A DNA stretch of 64,000 nucleotides from Pelecanus crispus (lineage: Eukaryota > Chordata > Aves > Pelecaniformes > Pelecanidae): NCBI RefSeq assembly GCF_030463565.1, contig NC_134643.1:1994001-2058000 (forward strand), given 5' to 3'. How positions within the stretch are numbered: the stretch's first letter is position 1; the number at the start of each line of letters is the position of its first letter. A program made the translations under genes and the position numbers. This document shows, piece after piece, positions 50,601-61,850 of the stretch. The notes beneath the pieces are model-generated. The model ran no database searches. It was not told the origin of the DNA and saw only the letters and a list, made by a program, of their open reading frames with translations.

Positions 50601-53600
50601 AAGGAAATCAGCTGACATCTGGACTGAAGAATGTAGCTTCTGCAGCTTTTACTGTAACTTCATCCCTCCAGTTGATACTTACTTTGTTTTGAAATCCTGG
50701 TTGGCTTCCTCGTGGCTCAGCTCCAGCGTGGACGTTGGCAGTCCTGTACCACCATCTGGCAGAGCTGGTGAGCCAGGGTTTTGGAAGATGTTCCGGGGGA
50801 ATAAAACCACAGGTTAGAGCAAAGAGTCAAACCGGAGCCTTTGCGTAGAGCTCTGTGAAATTTGGTTTAACCGAGGAGATCATGCTGGCTAGTGGTGATG
50901 CACTTGGTGTGATAGTCCCACGTTGCCTGTGGTAAATCATTAACATTTGAATTGACACCATAAAAGCCACCTGTACTTTCACTTGTGCAGTTCCTCAGGC
51001 TTACAGGGCTCATGGCGCTCTCAAGTAGCAGCAGCCATTTCTGCTGTAAGGGTCTCTGCTTGCTTCAGCCTGTCTGGAAAAAGTGGAGGGGCCTTGTAGG
51101 ACATGAGGGATCTGAAGTCTGTGGAGGATGGTATGGCACTGGAAGGAGCGGCTGATGGATCATGGAGAGGTTTTGTGGGAAGCACCGTGGCTGACTCTGT
51201 TCAGGATCCGCGTGGTGACCACGAAGCCTCGTGGGCACCGTGTTTTGAAATCACCCACGACTTCAGGGATTAAACTCGCAGCGGCCCGTTCTTGCTGTAC
51301 AGCAGGCAGGCAGCTCCAGCTTTGCTCTTCGGGGCCTTGGCTGAATTACCGTGGCATCCTGGTGGGTAACGGGCTGGCTAGCGGTGCTGTGCTCTTCCAG
51401 CAGAGAAGATTTGCCCCTTGCCACCTGGAAATGTGAGAAACGCAAGTCCTCACGCCAGCGATGCCTGTCACCCATCCACGTGCCTACAGATGTTGAGATG
51501 CTTCAGAACAAAATACTCCCTCCTGCAAGCTGCCTTTACCGTGGGTTGGTCTTTGGCTGGTGAAGTTCAAGATGGTTTTAAAAGCTTCCTTTACACTGAG
51601 GATTTACTGGAGTTAGGATTTGCAAGTCACATAAACAATACGCGGTGGGAGACTTTTTGTGTTATAACTGTGGTTTGGCTGAGTGCGCTAACCGATACCC
51701 GTATTGGACAGCGTTGCCATAACACAGCTTGAAATAAGCCTCCTACACGCCGCAGCAGGGGGGAAGTGACACCCGAGGAGAGTCCTGAATGTTCCGTGGG
51801 GCAAAATGCATGTGGAGTAAACATGAGGATCTCAGCAGAGACGCGGATCTCTGCCAGGAGGGCCAAGCTGCTGGTTCTCTTGAATGGGCAAGCAGATGTG
51901 CAGCGGTGGCATCTCTCAGCAGCTGGATGTGGGGTTTTACAGGCTGAATGAAAGAAAACATGAGATGTGGCTGGAACCTATGGATTAGATAACATTGATG
52001 GTGAATGAGAACTCAATTGCAGATGTAATTCTGCCTTTGGAGAGAGTGGAGGCAGAGCAGGAAAGATCAGTAAAACCTCCATGATAAGCACTCCTAAGCG
52101 TGCAAGTATTCAAGTTTTTGTTAAGCTCTTTGGTGTGTGAATGCCAGAGCCGGTAACCGGGTTAGTTGCAAAGTTGTGTTTTAATGGGGATTTAGCCGTG
52201 CAAGTCCTTAGCTTGCTCTGCAGGCTACAATTCTGTCCCTCTGCAATTAGTCTCAGCCTCTTGGTCTTGCGTTCAGACGTAGCAGCTGATCTGCTGCTCA
52301 AAGTAATCTCGGTGTTTTTAATCTCAGTGGGTACATAGCAAGGATAGCAAAGTGTCTACTGAGATGATAAAACTCCCAAGTGGCTTAATTTATTCTTTAT
52401 GCTACCTCTGTTCTCTAAGAGTAGCTGTTGACTCACTTGTGTGCCCCAGCGTGGCAGATAGCAAAGATTGAGGTTTTGAGGAGACTACCTGGAGTCCTTT
52501 AAGGCAAGGTTTTATGCTCCTGGTGTCACCCATAAATGAGGGTGCTACCTCCCTGTGAACATCCTTAATTTGATAGCTGGTGGTTTAGGAGTCAAGATGT
52601 TCCTAATCTAGCCCAAACACATGAGCTTCCCAGAAATATCCTCAGGGGAGCCCTGGAAGGTTTAAAACATCTTGGTTGGCCTGCCCGGAGCAGACAGCAA
52701 ACCTACTAAGGGGTTACTCTGTCTCAAATAGAATTCTTTCAGCATGCATGTCTTAATTCTGGAGTGAGGCAACTGGTGTGCTTGTTTTCAAAGGACTGTG
52801 CAGGTACCTTCAAATCTAGGCATGCAGCAGGCTGTCTGAACGTGCTCATTAGGAAGAATGGAAGGAGGAGGCTCAAATGCAACTAACGTGTCCCTTGCAT
52901 CCTTTGTTCCCTCTCTCCGTAGGAATGCATCCTCTCCGGGATCATGTCAGTGAATGGAAAGAAAGTCCTTCACATGGATCGTAACTCTTACTATGGAGGG
53001 GAGAGCGCATCCATTACACCCCTGGAGGATGTAAGTATGGAGGCTGACACCCGCCTATTGTGTCCTCCCCAGACACATAAAGGGGGCTTTCTTTCAAGCT
53101 ATCCTAGGGGTGGATTCGAAGTAATGACTCTTAAGGGTTTCCTTTGAGTAAGGATGTTTTATGGCACTTCCACACCAGATAATAGTTGGGGACAAACCAG
53201 CATGTATGTTTATACGTGGTAGACAGCACTCGTTTTTTGTAGTTCCCAGCCAAGATTCAAGCACGCAGCATTTGAGTGATCCTTCGGAGGTATCATAACT
53301 GACAGTTAGATGTTAAAACTCTTTGGCTGAATTATTACTGCCGCGCTTGCCGGCAAACATTGGCCTGACAGATGCTGTGTGCTCTCTGTGCCTCAACGTT
53401 ACACTTGGTCCTTGGCCTGCGAGCACTTCCAGCTAGGTAGGCGCCATCTCATTTGGTTACTGCTTGTGCCCTGTGATTGTGTAGCCCCTAAAGCTGTTAG
53501 TGAGGCTGATTAATTAGATGTCAGGAAATCACTGCTCTCCTTGCTGCTTAACGGGGTTAAATATTTATACTGGGGAATCTGATTTAAGTATGTGGAGGAG

Positions 53601-56600
53601 CCTGCCCTCTCCTGAAGCAGGCACTTTGATCAGATTACCTCTAGCAATGTTAAACAGTATTTCGGTTCAGCAGGTCATAAATTCCCAAGCTTTAAGCCTT
53701 GGAGGAAGAAAGACTGGATGAGCAGAATAATGCTGCCTGATTCTTACTGTAAGAATTTACTGGATGTGCATTGTGTATTGCATCAAAAATCAGACTGGAG
53801 CTAAAACGCTGGCCAAAAGCTTGCTGTGAAGAGCTTATGTTCAGCTGGGGAGATGTGGGGGTGGAAAGTGTGTACATGTGTGGGAGAAATTATACCCATA
53901 GATATTTCCTCTGCTATAATAAGTTTTGCATTCTCTCCGAAGCTCTACAAAAGGTTTAATCTACCAGGAACTCCACCAGAATCTATGGGGCGAGGAAGAG
54001 ACTGGAACGTGGACCTAATTCCAAAATTCCTTATGGCTAACGGTAAGCGATACTGAGCTCCCACATCTGCCTCGTAAGCTTAGCCTGGGTTAGTGTTCAG
54101 CGCTGTAATCGAATAAACAGCCCTTCAGCTATCTCTTCGTGAACTTGTTGAAGCATTAATCAAAGAGCCGCGGAAAGCTCACTTGAGCTGATCTGTGTAC
54201 GCTTATGCCAGAAGCAGCACGGCTTCTGTGCTGTGACTTGTTTTGGCTGTGGACCTCTCAAACTGGGAAGATGGCTCCAGCTCAGAGCGTGCAGCCATGG
54301 CATGTCTAGAAGGTTTGAACGTCCATTTTCCAACATCCTCTCGTAAAGTGTTTGCATTTCTAGCCAGAGTTAATGCCATGAATTTGTGCATTGTTATTCT
54401 TCCGTGGCTTAGGAAGAAATGGTTGATTCCATGGTGACTGTTAATCCCCTTTGTTCCTATTTTATGGCTTGCAGACTCTGTCATGCCTTATTGATGCTAC
54501 AAATCCTCATTCTTTAATCTTTGTGTCCCAGTACTGGGACAGGTCTTCTGGACCAAATCCACTATCAGTGAAGTGGTCATCAATGCAAACAAGCTCAGGG
54601 GCAACTCATTTTGCCAAATACCAACCACTTGCTACTGGAATCTCTTGTCCCTGAAGCACGAGGGGATAGATGTTTTGTGTAGTGCCAGTCTTGCTCCAGG
54701 TTAGTGCAGTGGAAGAGTTCATAAGAGTCCAGTCAAGGTTTGGCTACTCTAGTCACAGCTTACGTTCAGCTTGCACGGGCATTGTGGTGCATTTCTAAGG
54801 GACAGCATAGAATCATAGAACAGAATCATCGAATCGTTTAGATTGGAAAAGACCTTTAAGATCATCCAGTCCAGCTGTTGTCCTAACGCTACCAAGTCCA
54901 CCACTAAACCAGTTAAGGGTAGAGTAATAATTAATTTCATGTTTCCTGGCTTGGTGGCTGGATGATTTTTTTAATAAAAGTAAAACTAGAACAGAATCAT
55001 TAAGGTTGGAAAGGATCTCCAAGATCATCAGTCCAACCGTCACCCCAACACCACCATGCCTCTGGGGATGTGACCATGGGTGAGGACAGGTAAGGGGGAA
55101 ACATGCTGCAGGGTGGCCTTTACTCAGACAACTGATGGAAACGCAGGAGTGACAAGGAAGCTGTTAATTGCCTGTACAAAAGCCTTAAAACAGCCTAATA
55201 ATTGCAGTAGTGAGTATCTGCCACACCCTGCCTGGTACACAAAGGTGTAGGAGCTGTGTGGGTTGAACTTGGTGCTGCCGTTGAAGGGTTTGCTGTGTTG
55301 GAAGAGCTGTCTGCCTTGGGAGAAGCGCTGTCCTTCTCTTGGCTTCTGGCTACAGACCAGCTGGTTGACTTGTGCCAACCCTCCTTTCCAGGTCAGTTGG
55401 TAAAGATGCTGCTCTACACAGAAGTCACTCGCTACTTGGACTTCAAGGTGATCGAGGGGAGCTTCGTCTACAAGGGAGGAAAGATCTACAAAGTTCCTTC
55501 CACTGAGGCAGAAGCCTTGGCATCCAGTGAGTAGTTGCACCTTGCTTTGTTTCCTCCTGAGGCTACCGCCCCTGAACAAAGGCATCTCAGGATATTCCGT
55601 GCTCGTGTACAAAAGAAGTCTTGACACTCCTCACGTGGTGCTGTGTGTAGACTCTATTGTGGTAACAAGCTCTGCTTAGCGTAGGATTCTTCTGCATCTC
55701 ATTTGACTTAAACACCTCAAGGACTCTTGGGCTTCCTGAGCCTTGAGTTACTGTTGTCTTGGAGCTTTCAGATGGAGCCGCTCAAGCTGCCTGTTCTGTG
55801 GCTCATCTGGTGAGAATTTGGCAGTATTTTACTTCCTCAAGAGGTTACATTTGGGGCTTATGCTCCGAGCCGTGCCATAAATGTTCAATGTCAGGTCCTT
55901 GTTGGACGGAGTTGTGTGTGTGAAAAATGTCATGTTCATCAGCAGGCAAATTGGAATGAGTAATTCCGACATGTGGCACCTAGCTCAAATCTTAATTGTC
56001 ATCTACTTAAATTTCACTCTTCAGATAAAATACTGATCATTCATAATAGCGTAGTGAAATACATTAGGAGCTGGCAGAGGGCAGTCCATTAGTGTTAGAT
56101 GTGGGATGGATTTAGCAACTTCACTGAAAAGTCTCGTGATGAAGTGACTCCTGCAAATAAGGCTCCTGGTATGTGGCTTGTCTGTACATTGGAGCCTTCC
56201 TCATGGCAGATATTCCTGTTTGTTGTGCAGTAATCGGTTGTTCCTTCAATTTGGCCACGCTGCTGTCTCATAAGTGGTCTCTTAAGAGACTCGTACTGGT
56301 AGAAGTAGGAGGTGCCTTTGGTGCTGTCTCTGCCTTTGTGTTTCAGCAAGTCCAGTCTTGCTTCTCCAATTTGTAGAAAATTAAAATGCATAAATGGTGC
56401 CTTGGCCAATCTTGTGTTTGAAGTGTTGACCCTCGCAGCACTTGCTAGTTCCTTGGCGAGGCTGCAGTAGAGCCCAGCACCGCTTGCTTTGACGGTAAGT
56501 CTGGTAGATGCCAAACGTGGGTCTCTGCTTAGGGAAGCTCAGGTTGGGCTTTACACCAGGCCAAGTGGAAACTGCTCTCCAAGCTTTCCCGCAGCTGGGA

Positions 56601-59600
56601 GTAGCATGTAGAAGCTTGGCCACGCCTTGAAAAAATAGGCTGTACTACCTCTTGAGGTCCGGTACGCCAGGACAGCTGTCACTGTGGAACAGCTTGGCAG
56701 ATGTTGGTGTCTCTCCTGCTCGAATGGAGAGCCTTGGTTAGCCCTCGAGGCCAAACTCCGCATTATCGAGTGATGTTTGAAACGCTCGGCAGTTCTTACC
56801 CGCTTCTGATACTCTGCGGCAATGTGAAAAGCCACTTAGTAGCTGTGTACGTTCTGACAAAATGCCTTGTTTTTAGGCTTAATGGGCTTGTTTGAGAAAC
56901 GCCGGTTCAGGAAATTCCTCGTGTACGTTGCCAACTTTGATGAGAACGACCCCCGAACTTTCGAAGGCGTTGATCCCAAGAAGACCACCATGCGTGACGT
57001 GTATAAGAAGTTTGACCTGGGGCAAGATGTTATAGACTTCACGGGCCACGCCCTCGCGCTCTACAGGACTGACGAGTAAGTGTGGGTTCAGTTGCTCCCC
57101 CAAATCAGCTGGGGTGCTGGGTGCTTACAGCACAGGCCTTGCAAATTGAGGGTGGGATGTGTCTTGCAAAGTGTGCCTGTCCACGAGTGCTGCACGAATC
57201 TTAAAATATGGGGTCCTCTGCTGATGGGCTATTTCAAGTTTGTGAGTTCCTGAGGTTAACAAAGCATCTCTGTCCTGGATAAAACCCCTTGTGACACTAA
57301 GTGCTTCTAAAAGGGAACTTCCAGGGAAATTACTTGCCAGGAGCAGCTGGAGGGTGGGGAAGGAAACATCATGGGAAGTAAATGTTTTGCGCTCTGAGTG
57401 TATTCTGCTGTTGAGTCTTGGTTTGCGAAACGTTGCAAATCACGTAACTGCCCTCTCCAGCTATCTAGATCAACCCTGCCAAGAAACAATCAACAGGATT
57501 AAGCTCTACAGTGAGTCGCTGGCTAGATATGGTAAAAGCCCGTACCTTTATCCCCTCTATGGCCTTGGAGAGCTGCCCCAGGGATTTGCAAGGTGAGAAC
57601 TAGGTTTTGAACTCCAGTGTTTTCTCAGCCCTGCTGTGGTACCTGGTGGGGGATCAGATGTGCGGAGTCAGGGCTCAGGCTTCTGGAACGTGATGCCGCA
57701 TAAAAATACCGTGGTCGTTAATGGTTCTCTCGCTGTCTTAATCAAGAAGCGATTCCTTCGTGTGAGATTTGCTTCTTTCTGGGCTTGTTTAACGCGATTC
57801 CTGTCAGGAGCGGTAGTTCCGGGTTTGCTCAGAGATACTGTTTGCAGCATGTAGTCTATCCAAGAAGTCGGATTTGCCTACGTTGTGCAGCCTGCAGCTC
57901 TCACGCTGTAGGACTGTCTGGGTTGCGCCAAGCAGATTCTTTGTAGCTGGATGTAACTGCACCTATAATTTGCTCCAAATACCGGCCGACGCCTTGCAGA
58001 AAGAACAGCAGATGCCATCTGCTGCCTAGATGTTTAAGCAGCATATTTTGAAGAGGTTTAAGTCTAATGTGTGGCTTGTCCAAGAGGAACAGAAACAAGG
58101 GGCTGGAAGGGCTGTTAAAAATCAAACGCGCACCTGTGGAATGTGCTGAAGTGGCTTTATTCTTGCAGGCTAAGCGCTATATATGGAGGCACCTACATGC
58201 TGAACAAGCCCATCGAAGAGATTGTGATAGAAAATGGCAAAGTGGTTGGTGTGAAGTCTGAAGGGGAGGTACGGTACTTTCCAATTCTTTCCTTATTCCC
58301 CACCCCGTGTCTTGCCTCTCAAAACTGAGGCTGTCGGCCATCGATCTGAACGACTGCAGTAGAAAAACCCTCATCAGAGCCCTAGGACCAAAACTGCTTG
58401 GCCACTGCTGTTTTTCCCCATGCCAACTCGCTTAAGACACGTTGCTGTTTTCATGGCGAGGACATGAACAAATCAGGCTGGCTAAACTGGAAGGGAGCTG
58501 CTTGCTTGTGTCTGAGCTGGGTATGGAACCTGCTCTGCCCTTGACATTAAGTATTAGCTGCTCAGACAGCTGGCACACAGCCTTTCTGCAGCTTCTTCTC
58601 AACCTGGCGATATAAAACTAGCGAGAGTCCTGCGAGCTGCTTGGAAGCTATAAATGTGCTCCCAACCAGAGCAGGAGCTTCACAAGACAGTTTAGCACTT
58701 GCTGGTAGGGAACGTGTCCCTTCTGGGGAGGGGATGATGTGTCCTGGCTAGCAGTGGAGGTGATAATCCATGCCATAGACTGATGTGCCCAAGTGCAGGC
58801 TGCCTGGAGGCTTCAAACTGGTCAAATGTTAAACTATTACTGTAAAAATGAGTTCTAACGCAAAATGGTCAACTCTTAGCTGTTTGGGTCAGCCTGGACT
58901 GCAGCAAGTTATGGTCCTAGACTGGAAGGACTGGACTCTGTAGTGGTTAGAGCCTAACTGTGCAGCAAATGAAGGGGAAGATAGAATCATAGAATTGTTT
59001 ATGTTGGAAAAGACCTGTAAGATCATCCAGTCCAACCATTAACCTAACACTGCCAAGTCCACCACTAAACCAATTAAGGGTAGAATAATAATTAATTTCA
59101 TCTTTCCTGGCTTGGTGGCTGGATTATTTTTTAATGAAAATAAAACTAGAACAGAATCATTAAGGTTGGAAGGGATCTCTAAGATCCTCAGTCCAACCAT
59201 CAACCCAACAACACCATGCCCACTAAACCATGTCCCAGAGTGCCACGTCTGCACATTTTTTGAACCCCTCCAGGGATGGTGACTCCACCACCTCTCTGGG
59301 CAGCCTGTTCCAATGCTTGACTTCTCTTTCCATGAAGAAATTTTTTCTAATATCCAATCTAAACCTCCCCTGACGCAACTTGAGGCCATTTCCTCTCGTC
59401 CTAAATGTGATTGATCGTGCAGCTCTGCGTGCTCTTTTAAGAGTAATGCACTGAGACTTGGATTGTCCAAGCTGAAGCGTGCTGCTGGCAGCGAAATAAG
59501 AACCTGATGCAGGAACGGCCACCTCAAACCACTTTTGGTTTTCCTCACAGTCAGCTGGTTCCTTGCCTCTGGCTGTCTGCGTACACACCTCCACGCGGTG

Positions 59601-61171
59601 GTCACGCAAGGTCTGTCTGTCTCTGCAGGTTGCTCGCTGCAAACAGCTCATCTGTGACCCCAGCTACGTCTCGGACCGCGTAACGAAGGTCGGCCAAGTG
59701 ATTCGGGTAATCTGCATCTTGAGCCACCCGATCAAGAATACAAACGATGCCAACTCGTGCCAGATCATCATTCCACAGAATCAAGTCAACCGAAAATCAG
59801 GTGTGTGGAGAGTGGGAACTGCGGGGGTGTGCGCAGTTCTCCTCACGCTTGGGTTGAGGCAGAGCGGTCGGTAAACGGCCTCGCGCCAACCACACGCTCT
59901 GACAGTCTGGTAAATATGAATCAAACGGGAGAATGCGCTTACTGCTGCTCCTGTGGCAGACTTCACGTCCTTGTCCAGAAATCCTTTAGGCCCCAGCGAG
60001 GCTGGGCTTTAGTTTAGAGCAGCGGTTGGGGGCGAAGCGGGGATGCCTGTGGTCAGAAAGGCGTGTGAGGAACCCGCTGAAGGAAGTGCCCCAACCTGGG
60101 AGAGGTGGGTGAGGAGCACGGGGGTGCTCTGGGAGGGGGGCGAGGGCTGAGTGCAGGAGGGGAAATGCTTCCTCGCCCTTGAACAGAGGGGTGGGCTGGC
60201 TGCTAGGGACCCCGCCGGCTTTCAGGAGCCGTCATAGCCACAGGAAACAGAATTTTGGCGATCTCACAGCAGGGCTGCTCGTGTCCGTGCCCCTGAGCCA
60301 AGAGACTGAGAGCGCATAGGCCTGCGGGGCAAGGAGAGAACTCGTTCAAGCGTGGTTTTAAACGAGACAAGGAGGTACCAAGCGTCTGGGGAGCAGGCAG
60401 AGGCGCATGAGCGTGCAAGCTAGAGGAGGTTTTTGCGATGAGGCCGTTGGCTTGCCTGGCGCATACTGACCCGCTGCTGTGGTGTGCTTCCCCAGATATC
60501 TACGTCTGCATGATCTCCTCCGCGCACAACGTGGCAGCGCAGGGGAAGTACATCGCCATCGCCAGCACTACTGTGGAAACCGCGGACCCAGAGAAGGAAA
60601 TCAAGCCGGCCTTGGACCTCTTGGAGCCCATTGAGCAGAAGTAAGCCCTCTACGAGCCCTCTCTCCCCCTTCTCGCCTCGCTGCTCTCCGCTGCGAGCGC
60701 TTGGGCCTGAGGCGTGAAGGCAGAGGGGATCCGAAGGCCGTTTGGCTGCACAGAGGTGCTGAAACTCTGAATTTCCTCTGCACCTTGACTGCTGACGCCC
60801 TTCAATTCAGCCGTTCTTGTGCCCATACTGATGCTCGGCGATGCTTTAAAAACCATTCTGAAGCTCTTTTTTTGACTCCTTCCAGGTTCGTTAGCATCAG
60901 TGATCTGTTCGCACCGACCGACTTGGGAACCGAAAGCCAGGTTAGTGAGCGCCGAGCTCGTGTTTGAGGGGTTGAGGAGAGAGGCTCGATGCTAAACTGC
61001 TGCTTCTCTTTCCAGATCTTCATTTCTCGCACCTATGACGCCACCACTCACTTTGAGACGACGTGCGATGACATCAAAGATATTTATAAGAGGATGATGG
61101 GATCAGAGTTTGACTTCGAAGAGATGAAACGCAAGAAAAATGATATCTATGGGGAGGAGGAGCAGCAGTAA
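44648..61171 (+). CDS. GDI2: Rab GDP-dissociation inhibitor beta (GDI2), complete
   Basis: A cytosolic protein that extracts prenylated, GDP-bound Rab GTPases from membranes and returns them for a new transport round. Exons: 44648-44692, 52923-53030, 53943-54042, 55392-55526, 56877-57075, 57461-57592, 58169-58268, 59629-59800, 60496-60640, 60886-60940 and 61016-61171. They sum to 1,347 nt with unbroken phase, giving 448 residues (human 445). Conserved GDI/CHM blocks are visible: [19 protein letters not shown] with the nucleotide-fold start (1-19), [19 protein letters not shown] (Rab-binding platform), and [19 protein letters not shown]. All borders are GT/AG. The start codon is in GCCGCCATGAATG, a good Kozak context. 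The only notable difference from human is a longer acidic end, GEEEQQ. Confidence 0.98.
44693..52922 (+). other. GDI2 intron 1
   Basis: An 8.2-kb intron. The first 1.2 kb are extremely C-rich with several C-homopolymers (listed separately). The remaining sequence (about 45.9-52.9 kb) is ordinary intron with no CR1 copy, RNA gene or foreign coding region that I can recognise. Confidence 0.6.
44762..45662 (+). repeat. Cluster of C-homopolymers in GDI2 intron 1
   Basis: Runs of C at about 44762-44783 (22), 45130-45143, 45252-45270 (19), 45317-45332 and 45648-45661, within 0.9 kb of the start codon. Another (15) lies at 44255-44269 in the promoter. The template strand is correspondingly G-rich. 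Confidence 0.85.
52923..53030 (+). CDS. GDI2: GDI2 exon 2
   Basis: Encodes [19 protein letters not shown] and [17 protein letters not shown], 36 codons. Acceptor TCCGTAG, donor GAT/GTAAGT. First sequence-conserved region of the family. Confidence 0.98.
53943..54042 (+). CDS. GDI2: GDI2 exon 3
   Basis: Encodes [19 protein letters not shown] and [15 protein letters not shown], residues 52-85. Acceptor CCGAAG, donor AACG/GTAAGC. Confidence 0.98.
54806..55062 (-). mobile_element. CR1 LINE, doubled 3' end only
   Basis: Two consecutive CR1 3' ends on the minus strand (54806-54915 and about 54988-55062), linked by cttggtggctggatgatttt and taaaagtaaaactag. No coding part is retained. It lies in GDI2 intron 3, antisense to the gene. 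Confidence 0.92.
55392..55526 (+). CDS. GDI2: GDI2 exon 4
   Basis: Encodes [38 protein letters not shown] and EALAS. Acceptor TTTCCAG, donor TCCA/GTGAGT. Confidence 0.98.
55527..56876 (+). other. GDI2 intron 4, no recognised content
   Basis: Non-coding sequence. Open frames on the minus strand are short and match no known protein. No repeats recognised. Confidence 0.5.
56877..57075 (+). CDS. GDI2: GDI2 exon 5
   Basis: Encodes [38 protein letters not shown] and ALALYRTD. Acceptor TTTTTAG, donor GACGA/GTAAGT. Confidence 0.98.
57461..57592 (+). CDS. GDI2: GDI2 exon 6
   Basis: Encodes [38 protein letters not shown] and PQGFA. Acceptor CTCTCCAG, donor GCAAG/GTGAGA. Carries most of the third conserved region. 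Confidence 0.98.
58169..58268 (+). CDS. GDI2: GDI2 exon 7
   Basis: Encodes [19 protein letters not shown] and [14 protein letters not shown]. Acceptor CTTGCAG, donor GAG/GTACGG. Confidence 0.98.
58982..59402 (-). mobile_element. CR1 LINE with doubled 3' end
   Basis: Minus-strand element with two 3' ends (58982-59085 and 59152-59230) separated by cttggtggctggattatttt, followed by coding sequence for [19 protein letters not shown]. Located in GDI2 intron 7, about 225 bp upstream of exon 8, antisense to the gene. Confidence 0.93.
59629..59800 (+). CDS. GDI2: GDI2 exon 8
   Basis: Encodes [38 protein letters not shown] and [15 protein letters not shown]. Acceptor TCTGCAG, donor TCAG/GTGTGT. Confidence 0.98.
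60496..60640 (+). CDS. GDI2: GDI2 exon 9
   Basis: Encodes [38 protein letters not shown] and LLEPIEQ. Acceptor CCCCAG, donor AGAA/GTAAGC. Confidence 0.98.
60886..60940 (+). CDS. GDI2: GDI2 exon 10
   Basis: Encodes [19 protein letters not shown]. It is only 55 bp and ends on a codon border. Acceptor CTTCCAG, donor CAG/GTTAGT. The following intron is just 75 bp. Confidence 0.97.
61016..61171 (+). CDS. GDI2: GDI2 exon 11 (last coding)
   Basis: Encodes [35 protein letters not shown] and EEQQ, then TAA at 61169-61171. Acceptor CTTTCCAG. Confidence 0.98.
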   Translation: MFISRTYDATTHFETTCDDIKDIYKRMMGSEFDFEEMKRKKNDIYGEEEQQ

Positions 61172-61850
61172 TGAGAATCTCTAATTAGGAGAAATTTAAA
61201 TCGGCTAATATGAATATATAAGGAACTTAATGAACACTGTATGAAATTCAATATTGTAAGGCCTGCTTTTGTAATCCCATCTCTGAGAGATTGAAGAGTA
61301 CTGCACTGGTAATGTTCCCCTTTTGGATATCATGTGTTAATTATTTCATTCTAGGAGGGCTGCTGTCCAGAATCTGGCAAATTACTGACCGATTTAATGA
61401 CTAACCTCGTAAGCGAAAGGCAGACTGAACTTTTTTGTTTGTTTGTTTGTTTTTGCAGACATAGACGTTGGTGCAGATTTGAAATAACTCATTGACAGCT
61501 GTGTCTTACCTTGTATTTTTAATCATTTGTAAACATCCTTCACAATTATGTGCTTCTGGTGAGCTAGTAGATGTGACAGTTGTCACTCAAACCTGGAAAA
61601 TAGAAACTGAGCACTCCATTATTGTGGACAGCATCCCTAAAGTCTCTTCCCATCAATCTAACTTTGTGGCGAGTTGTATTATGGACAAAGCCCACATCTA
61701 TTGTAGCAGCAAATGTTGGCTTAGTTCTGGGCACAGAACTTAACCTCCACTTAAGCTTCTAAAACTGTTTACATCGGTTGGGACACAGCTGTGCCTAAGG
61801 CTCCTTTGTGTTTTAATCTTAATAAAATTGAGAGAACAAATTACAGAGCA
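61172..61850 (+). terminator. GDI2: GDI2 3' UTR and polyadenylation signal
   Basis: The 3' UTR begins after the TAA. AATAAA at 61821-61826 is the first good signal, giving a 3' UTR of about 670 bases. A (TTTG)n tract is at 61434-61453. Longer 3' ends are possible. Confidence 0.75.
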